Assembly: GCA_914767715.1 (NCBI GenBank) | Contig: OU612065.1 | Span: 17,794,001 to 17,858,000 of the forward strand | Reading direction: 5' to 3' | Origin: Membranipora membranacea | Lineage: Eukaryota > Bryozoa > Gymnolaemata > Cheilostomatida > Membraniporidae | DNA length: 64,000 nucleotides | Shown: positions 13,559 through 25,500 of the stretch, one piece after another | Layout: every line of letters begins with the position of its first letter | How positions within the stretch are numbered: position 1 is the first letter of the stretch | Notes under the pieces: generated by a model | Databases searched by the model: none | Told to the model about the DNA's origin: nothing | The model's input: the letters and a program-made list of their open reading frames with translations, nothing else | Position numbers and translations under genes: made by a program

Positions 13559-13668
13559 ATTGGCCAGAAAAATCCTACTGTGGATGCTGATTGGAGAATT
13601 TTCCAATGATAACTGACATATTATTGGCCACAACCATGTCCCAACCGCGGGAAATATGACTTCGCGCC
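13559..13668 (+). promoter_or_regulatory. CCAAT/E2F promoter array of the E2F gene
   Basis: Inverted CCAAT boxes (ATTGG) lie at 13559, 13590 and 13623, spaced 31 and 33 bases, with a forward CCAAT at 13603. About 20 bases after the last box are two E2F consensus sites: GCGGGAAA (13647-13654, reverse of TTTCCCGC) and TTCGCGCC (13661-13668). NF-Y boxes about three helical turns apart plus E2F sites are typical of animal cell-cycle promoters and fit E2F autoregulation. The array also lies about 90-200 bases upstream of the first visible VWA3-like exon, so a bidirectional promoter is possible. Confidence 0.65.
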
Positions 13669-14817
13669 AGACCCCGGGAAAGTGCAATGTTTACATTCTC
13701 AGATATATCAAGGGCACACAATCACATAGAACTGGTGTAAACAAATTCTGCCCGAGACTTGAGAACTTTATCTCAAAACATCTGCTTCAGACTGGTCGCT
13801 TGATCTTCCATCAACCTCTCCTTCTGCAGCCAAAAGGCCCTTCTATATCACCCAGTTACTATTCTTTATGAGTAATTTACTGGAGAGCCAAAAATCAATT
13901 GGAACATAACAGATGCTGAAATTTTCACAAGCAACTATTTTTCATCACCACCAAAGGAGGCTACTGGTGAATCATCATCTTCTTGTATGATTCACTGACA
14001 TTGTGAGGTTATAACAGGCATCTGGAGATTGAGGGACTGCAAAGATAGACCTCAGATAGGTGAGTATCTAACCATTTTAATGCACAGCTATACTATAACT
14101 ATATAGTGGTTGCAACTGTAGGAGGTGAGGGGTGGGGAGTGACTGTGAGCAACATGTTTGTATGTTACCTATCATAGTATGTATGTATTGCATGATGGTG
14201 ATTTATTTTTGCATATGTTAGTGAGGGAGAGAGTTGCCTAGCTCAGCTGATAAACTCATCAGTTTCATGTGAATTGTTGCAAGACTAGTAGGTAGGTAGG
14301 CACTACTTGCCCTATATCTCTAGACTCTTGCTCTTTCTATCTGTGACTGTATTCAGTAGGCTAGGTAGTACTAGTACTTGTTGTTGTCTTGCTATGCCTG
14401 TCAATAAGGGGAACCAATCACCTTTGGACAAGATAGTAGTGCTGGAAATATTAGGCAGGCGGTTGTTATTACATTTCAATCCAAGATGTAGGTCACTCTA
14501 TCTCTATACTTCATTTGATTGACTTGTTCGTCCACATGTGATAATCTAGAGATCTTATTTATACCCAAAGTTGAAGTAGTCATTCAGTAGTAGATAAAGG
14601 CCTACCTTAACATTATTGCTATTTTGTTATGTTGGAGCATCCTGAAGTTATGGTCACCTTTTCTGCAATATATAGGATAAGATTGCCTTTGACGGAGAGC
14701 TCTGTCCGCAGTAAGTGCTGTTACCAACAAAACCATTTGGAAATCCTTGCGTGTGTGTAAGTTGGGAAACCCATTACATCATTAACATATGACCTATTTC
14801 CATATTGCAGACTAAAC

Positions 14818-17800
14818 ATGCCGAAAGCCAACATCCTGCGCCAGACTCCTTCAACCTCAAATCGCCAACATGTGGTTCAACGAAAGACACAGCCAACTAT
14901 TCTCTCGAGATCAAACAAGGCGCTCAGTCAGACCACCATAACATCGACTCTAATTAAAATGGAGCCTTCCGAGGAGTGTGACACAGTGGTTGTTGACGGT
15001 AACTACTCTGTGGAAGCATACACACCCTCGGCGTCTAATAACATGCACAGTTACTCTATGGCTAGATCAAATCTGATGTTTGACAAAACCCCTCAGGTTA
15101 GTCTGACAGTAATATACATTATTTTCATGAACTTGATGTAAATAGGATAAGCTAGATGGTTATCTGTGAAACTGGAGTTGTGAGCAATAAATTGCCAAAT
15201 TCTCAATGCCATTGAAGGCCAAATGTTAGTAGCGTCCTCTTTCACTACCTTGATTTCACACTATTGCAGAACTCGCACATCAATAAGATTCTTCTTTTAC
15301 ACTCTATGCATTCTAAAAAAACTCTGCTCGGACCAACATATAATTATTGGGTTTTCAGGTAAAGCGAAAGCTGGAGTTGGAACCAACCACTCCAACACTC
15401 TCCTGCGGATCACCGACTGTTCTGACGACTCCTACTACAGGGAGAAAAAGAGTGAAATCAAACTGCGAGTTCTCACTCGGTGAGTCGAGAATAAATGAGT
15501 TTGCCAACTCATTGTATCTATTCACTTCGAAACACTTTTTGAGGAACCTGTTGCATTATAAGTGGCCTTACATGTAGCCACTTTCAGTCACTTAAAAAAA
15601 AGAGGTTTTCTTATACTATGGTTACAGTTAGGTAATCTCAATTCGTGTTACAACCAGTAGATTTGTAGACAACTTTACTATAGACTTTGATTGTCATTTG
15701 AACACCCACACTTAGCCATATTGTAATGAGAGGATGTGGAGATTGTTTAATTGACATTGTGACACATTAAAAGTGCTGTGCAGATGCACTTTATTGTACT
15801 CTTGTTTATTTCCTACCCTAGTCCATTGTTCAGTAAACATTATGCCCCCATTGTGCCCATAATCAGGCCTCCTTCCCCCAACAATCTCTATATTGAACAA
15901 ACAAAAGAAAATCCTGCCTTGTTATATCTAAGCCCGGGAAAGTTTGGCTTGTAGTAGGCCACACATTATTATGGAATTATTATGCCTTTGTGGTCTCATT
16001 AGAATGGATTTATTACTATCTCCCATTCATTGTCCTTAGATTGGTGTATGTAATTTAAGGCTTATGGTTGGCTGAGCCTGATTGACCCTCTATTTGATGT
16101 GTACAAGGAGAAAATTAAGCTGTTTTTGTGATTTGTGGGTAAGATAAACAGTTTTACCCTGCAGGTCCCTTAATCTCAGAATTATCCCCCCCCCCCGCCG
16201 ATTCTTTATTTTCTTTTATCTTACAGCATTAAATGGTGCTAGATCCCCTATTGACAAAAACAGATATGATACATCACTAGGAATTCTAACTAAGAAGTTT
16301 GTGGATTTGCTTCGGTCTGCTCAAGATGGTGTAAGTGGCTGACATCCTGTGAGGACATGATATGAAAAATTCTTCTTCGATTCTAAGCTGAACAAAACTA
16401 ATTTCTCTTTTATTGGTACAATATTCTTCCCTAATAGTTATTATCAAAAATAAATTTTGGTCTATGTATTCGAGTCATATCAAAAATCCAATACATCTCC
16501 CTTCACTCAATTCATTGTGATAAATGCATCCAGTTGAATAAAAATATGGTACAGTGGCTCTGATATTTGTGTAAGTTAATCGAAATTTAACATTGATGTA
16601 TAGTGAGAAGTTTGATTTTATGATTCACAGATATTGGATTTGAATGTGGCAGCACAGACTTTACTAGTCCAGAAGAGAAGAATCTATGACATCACTAATG
16701 TTTTAGAAGGGATTAATTTGATACGAAAAAAGTCAAAGAATAATATACAATGGAGGTTAGTTCATGGTGCTAGTTGCTGATACTACATACTGATCCGAAA
16801 TGTGAAGCAATTAATAAATTTAACACTATCTTTGTTAGAAATAACTTTGTGGTCTTTGATAGACATATTTGATTATATTAGCATATATTCCATTTTGATA
16901 TGATGATAGGGTATGATCTTGGTTTCAGGGGACCATTAGCTGATGAGCAGACTGTTTTACACACCCACACTGTGAAACAAGAGCCAAAGATTCCAACTGG
17001 GTCATCAGGACTTGATATCCGAACAGGTAGGAAACTCATCAGGTAACTAGCCTGTCATTTTAAGAACACTAATATCATCTGTCAGGCATTATTCAATACA
17101 TTATAGATAGATGGTGAAGTTTTGGGGTATTGTGTTTAAAGGATAACCAAAATGTCCCCGAACCAGTCAACACTTAGCATGTGGGAATTCAGTATAATAG
17201 ATATAAACTCATATTCAGATCTTATCAGGCCCTGTGCAGGTGGTTTTGCATGTGGTCAATTATTACCATACCCGACAAGTCTCCCTTTTTGGTAGGGAGC
17301 CTCCCATTTTTTGGGGTATTTTCCACCTCCTCCCTATCTCCCTTTTTCCTCCCTTTTTTCAGCTTCCTTCACCCAGAAGACTTTTTAAGCTTCTCGTTGC
17401 AAGAAAAACTACGTTTTTCTACCCCCACAGTACATATACCTATATGTAATTGCCTATTAACATACTATCTCTCCTCGTTCCTATAAATTGCAACACTATA
17501 ATTTATAAAATCAGGTAAAATTATGCATTTCATAATATGAACGCTCAAGTTTTGGCTTAAAATAAATGATAACAAGGGCCAAATTACACCTTCACTGCGG
17601 TAAGCAAAGAGTGGTACTCCGGGTCAGGAGTTCGTCCGCGGAGACCTCCTGATTTCTGGGTCTACCAACATGTCATGTATGATTATTACACCACTTGAGA
17701 TCCTTCCGGTGCCAGCAATCATTAGCTAGTCTAACTGGTTTTACGCAGGTAATTAACTTGTTGCTGTTACCTTAAAAAGGCCTTGTGTCACATGCGATAA

Positions 17801-19092
17801 GGACTTAAATGCCAACTTTGTGGTGCAGATTATACAATGGGATGGGGACTCAATTACAGTATTCACCTAGTAAATTGATTGTTTTTTGTAAGTCAATGCT
17901 AATAATATGCTGATTATTCTGTTTTCTCAGAAGTTGCCTCTTTGGAAGCAGAGGAGTGTCAGTTAGATGAGTTGATTAAGAACTGTACAACACAGCTGCG
18001 GCACATGACTGAAGATAAGGAAAACAACCAGCTTGCCTATGTAACATATCACGATATCAGAAAAATCAAATCCTTTAGTGGGAACACAGTGATCGCTATC
18101 AAAGCTCCAGCTGAAACCAGATTAGAGGTCCCTGATCCTAAAGAGGTACAGTCCCATGACTTAGTTATAATATCCACAGTTCAAATTGACCTAAATCTTT
18201 GGCTTGTGTCTGTTATCGCTGGCAGGGTGGTTTAGGAGCTAGTGTCTTCGATATAAATGTGGTGAAGATACTTTATTTATGATACAGTGAATAGTATTGT
18301 TCAGTATATCAGCATTGTCATTCTGTATTGTGGTACTTGATATAACTGCACGTACCCATGATCTACAGTAATGTGGATGTTAACTCATCACATATTATTT
18401 GCAACAAAATTAATGTTGTTTTCATTTCTCTAACAGAAAATACAGATTTGGTTGAAGAGTAAGAACGGTCCAATCGAGGTGTTTCTGTGTCCTGATGATA
18501 ATGGAAACATCGATGGAAGTAAATATGAGTGTTCTCCTGTCAAGCGCTGTGATGATTCTAGTAACACAAGCTTTGCCTCATCTGAAGATTCAAGAGACAG
18601 CTTCAGAAGTATGTCAATCCTACCTGTTGTGATGTCACTGAATTTCTTATATTCTTGTCAAGTATCTATAGCCAATTCCTGTATGTTTGCTTCCAGCTTG
18701 CAAGTCCAGATGTTTTTTAACAATGTTACTGAGGAAGCAACTTCTTCAATAATGAATATCTGATTATGCTGCTTGTATTTGTATTAAGTGACACAACAAA
18801 CATCTTACTGGCGATAATGGAAGACTGCTGCTACTCATTGATAATGACAATAACCTTTTGTTTTGCAGGTGCTCCTTCCTCTATCAGGAATGCATTTTTG
18901 GAAGACCAGGACATTTCACATGATCCATCGGGGCCCATAGGCCTACAGACCATCGACCAACAAGATGAGGCACACCTACACGCTACAGCCCTGTCACTGG
19001 AGCCTCCTCTCGATGAAGAAGACTATTTGTTTACACTGCAAAACACTGAAGGAATTACTGACTTATTCGATGTCACTCCATTCAATGTTTAA
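14818..19092 (+). CDS. E2F: E2F transcription factor, E2F1/2/3 type
   Basis: Exons: 14818-15096, 15359-15479, 16227-16330, 16631-16755, 16929-17026, 17931-18145, 18437-18608, 18869-19092, giving 445 residues, close to E2F1. It binds E2F sites as a DP heterodimer and drives S-phase genes. Domains in order: VKRKLELE, the cyclin A-binding motif of E2F1-3 (start of exon 2); winged-helix DNA-binding domain from [13 protein letters not shown] to [13 protein letters not shown]; leucine-zipper/coiled-coil region; marked box ([27 protein letters not shown]); C-terminal pRb-binding motif ([12 protein letters not shown]) ending at the stop. A VKQE sumoylation-type site follows the DNA-binding domain. 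The 5' UTR probably splices from a donor near 14060 to the acceptor at 14810. AATAAA lies at 19528-19533. Cyclin A and pRb motifs together exclude E2F4-8 types. Confidence 0.95.
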
Positions 19093-20136
19093 CTGTGAAT
19101 ACAAATCATTTCTTTCCAGCGGCAGGATCAATTTTTTTGTTATTTTTTTAATTATGTAAGTATTGATATGCTCAGTATCACCTTGATATACAACTAACAT
19201 AATGTATTTACAATAATTGTTGAAGTGCAATTGTATGATTTTTACCTCAAGATTTCTGTAATAATATTTATGTACTCCCATCATAATTTTATTCAATGTT
19301 TATGATATATATTGCATGCATGGAGAATCATGGCTTTTTATCTTTTTGAAATTTCTTTTTTTTGCTGTCAACTACCGGTAGCCATCACCATTTTTATGTA
19401 ATAGTTGTATGTTATTTAGGCTTATAAGATATGTTTATAATTTTGTTTAAAGCCTCTGTTGTTTTAATACCAACTGGTTTTTCTTATACCCATCATTTGG
19501 GCTGTTGCACATGGGACTCACTTTAAAAATAAAACTAGAAAACCCAAGTTCGCTATCAATGCGTGTCTGCACACTGTCATTTAACTCCATATAAAAGAAT
19601 CATTGGCGAGCAATCTTTTGGGCAAGTTGGATGTTGCTGGTAATGTGTGCTTGTTTTTGTAATTGTAATACTTGGATGTAATAGTTATTTGGAGTTGCCT
19701 TGACATGTTAGGAGGGAAGATAACTTGGCCAATGGTGGACAAGTTTTGGTACCTGTTATGATCAGAGGGGATGTGGTGGGTATTGATTCAAAAATGTTGT
19801 GAAATCTGATCAAATATTTTGATATTTTAATTCTTCAACAATTTATTGTCACCATGTTGAAAATTGATGAAATGTGATGTGTTAATAGTTTATCCATACA
19901 TGATTTAACGTTATAAAGGCACCTGGTGAAGTTTTCTGTAACAAGTGATGGTTAAGAACTGTTTTAATAGAGTGGGTTATGAAAGTTGACAGAGTGATCT
20001 TTATTTCTATAAACATGACCTCAGTCCATGCTAATCAATATTACACAATTTGGAAAGGCACCAAAGTGCTGAAAATCATTGTTACATACATTCAAACGTA
20101 TAAGTAAAGAGAATAAAAATTATTTTGTTTAAGGTT

Positions 20137-20182
20137 TATGATACCAGCGTTGTCCGATTTTGACATTTTATATATCGTTGGA
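20137..20182 (+). repeat. Dispersed 46-bp repeat, copy 2
   Basis: This is the second copy of the repeat at 5067-5112. It runs directly into a 16-bp-arm inverted repeat at 20181-20220, so the homology may end at an insertion or rearrangement point. Confidence 0.6.
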
Positions 20183-20220
20183 ATCAGTGTTCGATTAGCT
20201 AGCAAATCGAACACTGATTC
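20181..20220. repeat. Perfect 16-bp inverted repeat, 8-base loop
   Basis: The arms GAATCAGTGTTCGATT (20181-20196) and AATCGAACACTGATTC (20205-20220) pair perfectly. It could fold as a cruciform, or be the remnant of a small palindromic insertion at the edge of the dispersed repeat. Confidence 0.8.
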
Positions 20221-20655
20221 TGAAAATATTGGTAGAAAGAACTCATGGAAGATAAGTGGATATTAGCTGACAGTTGGAGTATTTTCCATGAGGATGTAAG
20301 TCCACTGGTTCTGCCGACCTATTGTTTCAATGTCAGATGGGTTATATCAAGAGGAAAAGTTCACCTGGTGCCTTTATAAAGTTAAATCCTGTTTCTCTCA
20401 CATTGACTGGTAGCCTTGGAAACCTACCTAGTAGAAACATTACGGATAGCCAAGTGGAAGGATAGCAAATAAGAGCTTCTTGATGTTATCAGGAAACTTA
20501 TTGACGAATAAATCAGGACACTGCCAGGCCTTACAATCTTGACACTTGATGACAATGGAAACCAAGAACTAAATATTTAAGATCATCCAGGCGGTTTCCT
20601 GGAACCACAGAGTAAAATGCAGTCTACAGAATTCCTAATCCACACACCATACTAG

Positions 20656-20840
20656 CAAGCTGGAGAGCAAGCTGGAGAGCAAGCTGGAGAGCAAGCTGGA
20701 GAGCAAGCTGGAGAGCAGGCTGGAGAGCAGGCTGGAGAGCAGGCTGGAGAGCAGGCTGGAGAGCAGGCTGGAGAGCAGGCTGGAGAGCAGGCTGGAGAGC
20801 AGGCTGGAGAGCATGCTGGAGAGCAGGCTGGAGAGCAAGC
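20656..20840. repeat. 12-bp minisatellite, about 15 units
   Basis: The unit is AGCTGGAGAGCA, with two main variants. Early units carry CAAGC and later ones CAGGC, and there is one CATGC unit, so variants are clustered as expected from local expansion. Long open frames across it (Ser-Leu-Leu and Ala-Cys-Ser-Pro repeats) follow from the 12-base period and are not taken as genes. Confidence 0.95.
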
Positions 20841-22544
20841 TACACACTTGTTTATTGCCAAATTTTGAGGTTTGAGCACTAAATATCAAATTTTTAGAGG
20901 GAACGAGGGACTGAGGCTCTCTGATATCTATCAAGAGGCGTTTTGACAGGCAGCCAGCAAATAGGTAGCTACCAGTAGAACGCTTAAGTCAATATGATGG
21001 GCATACCGGTACTGACTAACAAAGTAGGGGACACCACAAATCAGTTTTGACATGCCGAAAATAGTAAGACATCTCTAAGACAACATCTTTGACGCAGCCA
21101 TATGTTTTAATAGACCCCTAGACCTACCTAGTATTAATTTTTGATTATATATATATTAATCATCTGTCAACAGGTTATCTTTTTCTAAAAGACTTCTATA
21201 ATCAGGTGAGCATAAGAACTAAGAGGTGAATGAATTGATATAGTATTTATTTTTGGCCAAATATGGTATCTTTTCACTAGTTCTTGTATTGGCTCTGGTT
21301 GGTTATCTTGGTTATTTTCAGTCCTAAACTACAAAAGCCAATAATAGCTATGTGTGCCTCGATCCTAAATAATCATCTATGATTTTGCATGCTTTTTGTA
21401 CTCAATGATCCGAGTGTCCCTTGCGGTTTTGACCTTAGACTGGTACCATACCAGGAACTTACGTTCTATAGGATCTCCGATCGCTCTGTTGATTGCAATT
21501 TAATCATTTTTATGCAGCATCACAGCCACCAATACAACCAATTGCAACATAATAAGCCTCAACTCTCTTCCTTTTACCAGCGCACCAGATATAAAATGGC
21601 TGGTACATTCAGCATATTCATTTGTACACCTGGGAGAGAGCAAGCAAGCAGAGCTACAGATTTCAAGGTACTTTTAACCATGTATATAGCCTTAGGCCTT
21701 TATGGCTTAGTGTAGTTTGAGATTTATGGGAGATCATATGACCGGTTTTTATATTGCCATATCTTTTAGGAATGAAAAATAGATTTGTTGCAGCAATGGG
21801 GCATGATTACAAGCATATATAACCATGCAATTTCGAGATTAGGTAATAAAATATAAAACATTTATCTGATTATCTTGGAAATTCCATATTAAAGTTGCAT
21901 TGTGGGAAGGTTTATAACACATCCTTTTTTATACACTCCATGGGCTATTCTAGGCCAAGCTGATCGGTTTTGCAAGAACTTGTAACCTGGACACCCGAGT
22001 TCAAGACTCGCCTGCGGCAGGTGTTCTTGAAGTTTCAGCTGACAGTTTTTTTCTGATCAAGGAAACAGACACAATCTCCTAGGTCCAGTCTAAAAAAACA
22101 CACATGGAAACCAGGGTGTTTGGGACACACCAGAAAAACCTCTCCGTTGAAGTATAGCGATTGTGAATATTGTCAGAAGCGGTACAACCTTTATACCAAA
22201 AAATAATGTTCATCAAATATGACTGCTCTTTTGAATGATTTTTATGAGTGTTCATATTACCATTAGTTGATACATTAATTGCATTGTGGCAAAAAAATAT
22301 GTATAGTTTCAGTCTTTAAATTCTGTGACATCTTAAAAGTCTCATGAAAATTCTATCAGGACCCAAACTTTATCAAGGCGCAACAATATCATCCTAAAAA
22401 TTATGTCAAAACTCTGATATGTATGATTAAGAGATATTTTTACAATAGATGGGAATATAAAAAGCGGATATTTTGAAAAATACCATTGCTGAACCATGCC
22501 TTCTATTTTCTACAGATTTACGGCGAGAAGCAATTGCGACAAAT

Positions 22545-25500
22545 ATGGCTGGAAGCTCTTTTTATTTGATTGCTCTGTTAGCTGTGACTGTTGTTCTATT
22601 CTTTTGTTCCGCTAATGTAAGTTACGAACATAATATTTCAACCATATCTCTTTTCCAAATGTCAATTCACATCTGTCCATGTGTGTGTAACAGTTACTTG
22701 ATTGATGTGATGTAGTTTATTGTGAAGGTGAAAAAGTGAGTAGTAGGGTGTCACAAAGGAGGATATCATGTACAACATCCTACTGAGGATATGATGCATC
22801 CTAGATAACCACAATTCATGTTAGATGTGTCATAAGCTATAAGTAAATCCGGCACAGCTTAGACTGAGGCAGTGTCATTTTATCTTAGTTAAAAGGCCAA
22901 TATAAGATGAGTTAGCAAGATGTTATTTAAATTTGCCGAAATTTTCAGCTTAGGCAAAACTCATCACATGGCTCTGTTTTTTTGCCTTTGCGCCACTGTG
23001 TTAAAATGGGCGCTCTCGCAAAGCGCCTCTTTCCCATGGCTCCTATGTCTTTAATGGAGCGAGAATCCGAAGAGACCCACACATAAACTCTGCAAGCAAG
23101 GATATCTCAACGCAATCTAAGCAATTATCACATTTAATTGGTAATACATCAAGGCATATAAATTTCAGGATATGTCCAGATATGTCAGATATGTGGTATG
23201 GTGTGCTGCTAAAAATTCTGCTAAAAATTCTGCTGTCAAATCTTGTTTGCATTAAAATTAAAGATCTTGAAAATAGGTATTAATTTCATCATTTTAGATA
23301 TTTATGGTTGCCTGGTGGTATTTGGTCTTATAAGATGATCAATCACCATCAACCTCTCAGGTGTCAAGTCCAATAACTGGAATTTTCCAATGCATGTTTC
23401 TGGGCTATTTCAGTATTATGGAAGTGGAAGTAGGTGATAATTCATAAGATGGTTTTTGTCTGGCATCAGAGATGTCATATGTCTATATCAGAGCTTTCAC
23501 TAATGCAAGGATAAGGATAAGGTCACATTGAGAGATACTGAAAATATATCACACCTTCTTCCTGCTTCTGTTTGAAGCTGATGATAATCTGTCTCTGATT
23601 GTGGCGATTTCAGGTGGATGGCGCTTCATCGAATGGGAATAATAATGGAAATTGCATAACCAAGGATAGCGCTGCCTTTGCGGTGCTGAAAAGGACTCTT
23701 CCAGGGTTATCTAAACTAGGTGACTACCTTTCAGCATGACCATCTCACACACTTCAAACTTTTCAGTGTTTGATAATGTAATGCTACCAACTGTATTGCA
23801 GCTGTCGGAGCTGTCATCCCATTGGGCAATAATATCATAGTTATAACAAACCACAGTATTAACATATTTGGTCAAAAATAGTATTTTTATATCTCATTTT
23901 GTAGCTGGCGACAGTATATGTGCTGATACGATACGTGGGAATTACAATGGCAACAACAACTCAGGTTAATATAGTCTATATAATATCCTTACAGTCCCAT
24001 TGGTTCCATCATGTCAAACTGGTAGTAATAGTCTAGTGCAGAGAAAATCTATAGCAAAAACCAATATATTACAGTAATATATGTAAAATGTGTTTATAAT
24101 TTGTTGCAAAAACATCCCAATACGTTGAGAGGAAATGCAAACCTCAAAGATATTTTTATCTCTCATCATTATGTAAATGATCTATCCGCATTTTAACCTA
24201 TTTTCGTTCTCAAGCTTTCATTTTTCCTTTTTTTCGGCACTATTCGAAAAACATTTTGATACCAGAATGAAAGAGACTACCAATAAAAGTGTTAAACAAG
24301 AAAACCTAATATTGATAAAACATGTTTTCGTTCCCAGGTAACAGTATAGTTAATGGTAATAACAACGGGAACTGTGGAGGAAGTTGTACTAATGTCAAGT
24401 CTGGTAACAGCAACGGAAACGATAACACAGAGGGCAGAAACGGTAGGTTATCAAAGAGAGGTTTCATAGAGATGCAAGATTTAATTTAGTAACAACATGC
24501 ATATGAGCATGCCGAATATTCTGCAACATTCTGTATTTGGTTTTAAAGGAAGTGGCAGAGCAAAATTACCAACATTAGGAAGCAGTATGTGGAGTCAGGA
24601 CCGAAAACATCGAGCCTTTCTCCTCCAATGAAAGTATCATAAACATTTACTTTAAAGACCTCCGAGAGACCAAATCAATATATAGTCTGGCAGCTAGTTA
24701 TGCAATATCTTTACTAGTCTGAGCCCGCCCCCCCCCCCCAGACTTTTGCCACCAGGCCGGCGAACAGTTACTGAACTGTGGAACTTGATCTGGTTATGAA
24801 CTGCACAGCTGTTGAAATATTAATTGACAAACAAATTTTAATTGTCATTTCGCCAGGTAACATCAATGGGAACTGTTACGGTTTATGTAAGGGTGTGCAG
24901 TCAGGGAATGGTAACGGTAACGGTAACAGTGAAGCTGGTGTGAACACGGGCAATAATAATGGTAACTGTATAGGTAAGTACTTACCCTGTAAGACTGTCT
25001 ACTGAACTGTTACGGTTTATGTAAGGGTGTGCAGTCAGGGAATGGTAATGGTAACGGTAACAGTGAAGCTGGTGTGAACACGGGCAATAATAATGGTAAC
25101 TGTATAGGTAAGTACTTACCCTGTAAGACTGTCTACTGAACTGTTACGGTTTATGTAAGGGTGTGCCATAGAGTTATTATATACTCTAGAGTGGACAATG
25201 TGTACAATCACTGATTTATAATACATTGAACTGTGTTACAGTTCAATGTATTACATGTATTATAAATATTACATGTTCAATAAATAATACATGTTCAATG
25301 TATTACAATGTATTATAAACCCTTAGATTTATAATACATTGAACTATTATATACATTTAATACATTGAATGTATTAAATGTATTATAAATCAGTGTGTAC
25401 AATAATAGCATCTGTTATTGCGAAATCCATGACGCGACGCAATCTGGTTGTGCATGGCTAGTGCCTGTAACATATAACTTATCATTGAAAAATATTAGAA

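Larger units (their letters stand above)
19093..22544. other. Intergenic region, E2F 3' end to NGN gene
   Basis: The region holds the E2F 3' UTR with AATAAA at 19528, a dispersed repeat (20137), an inverted repeat (20181-20220) and a 12-bp minisatellite (20656-20840). I see no convincing coding exon. Short open frames such as 21389-21715 have no recognisable content. Confidence 0.6.

Noticed and set aside
20656-20840. CRISPR-like array
   Set aside because: The units are 12 bases, directly joined without spacers, in an intron-bearing animal genome; this is a minisatellite.
20635-20934. Long minus-strand open frames with Ser-Leu-Leu or Ala-Cys-Ser-Pro repeats
   Set aside because: They are a direct result of a 12-base tandem repeat with no stop in any frame; no signal peptide, splice context or conserved flank supports a gene.
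21389-21715. 108-codon open frame
   Set aside because: No conserved motif, signal peptide or splice partner; the composition resembles the surrounding AT-rich non-coding DNA.
25006-25105. Second 134-bp unit as a coding NGN exon
   Set aside because: The only AG acceptors before it give frames with an early stop, and reading through the donor of unit 1 also meets TGA; exon 5 joins 30803 in phase instead.
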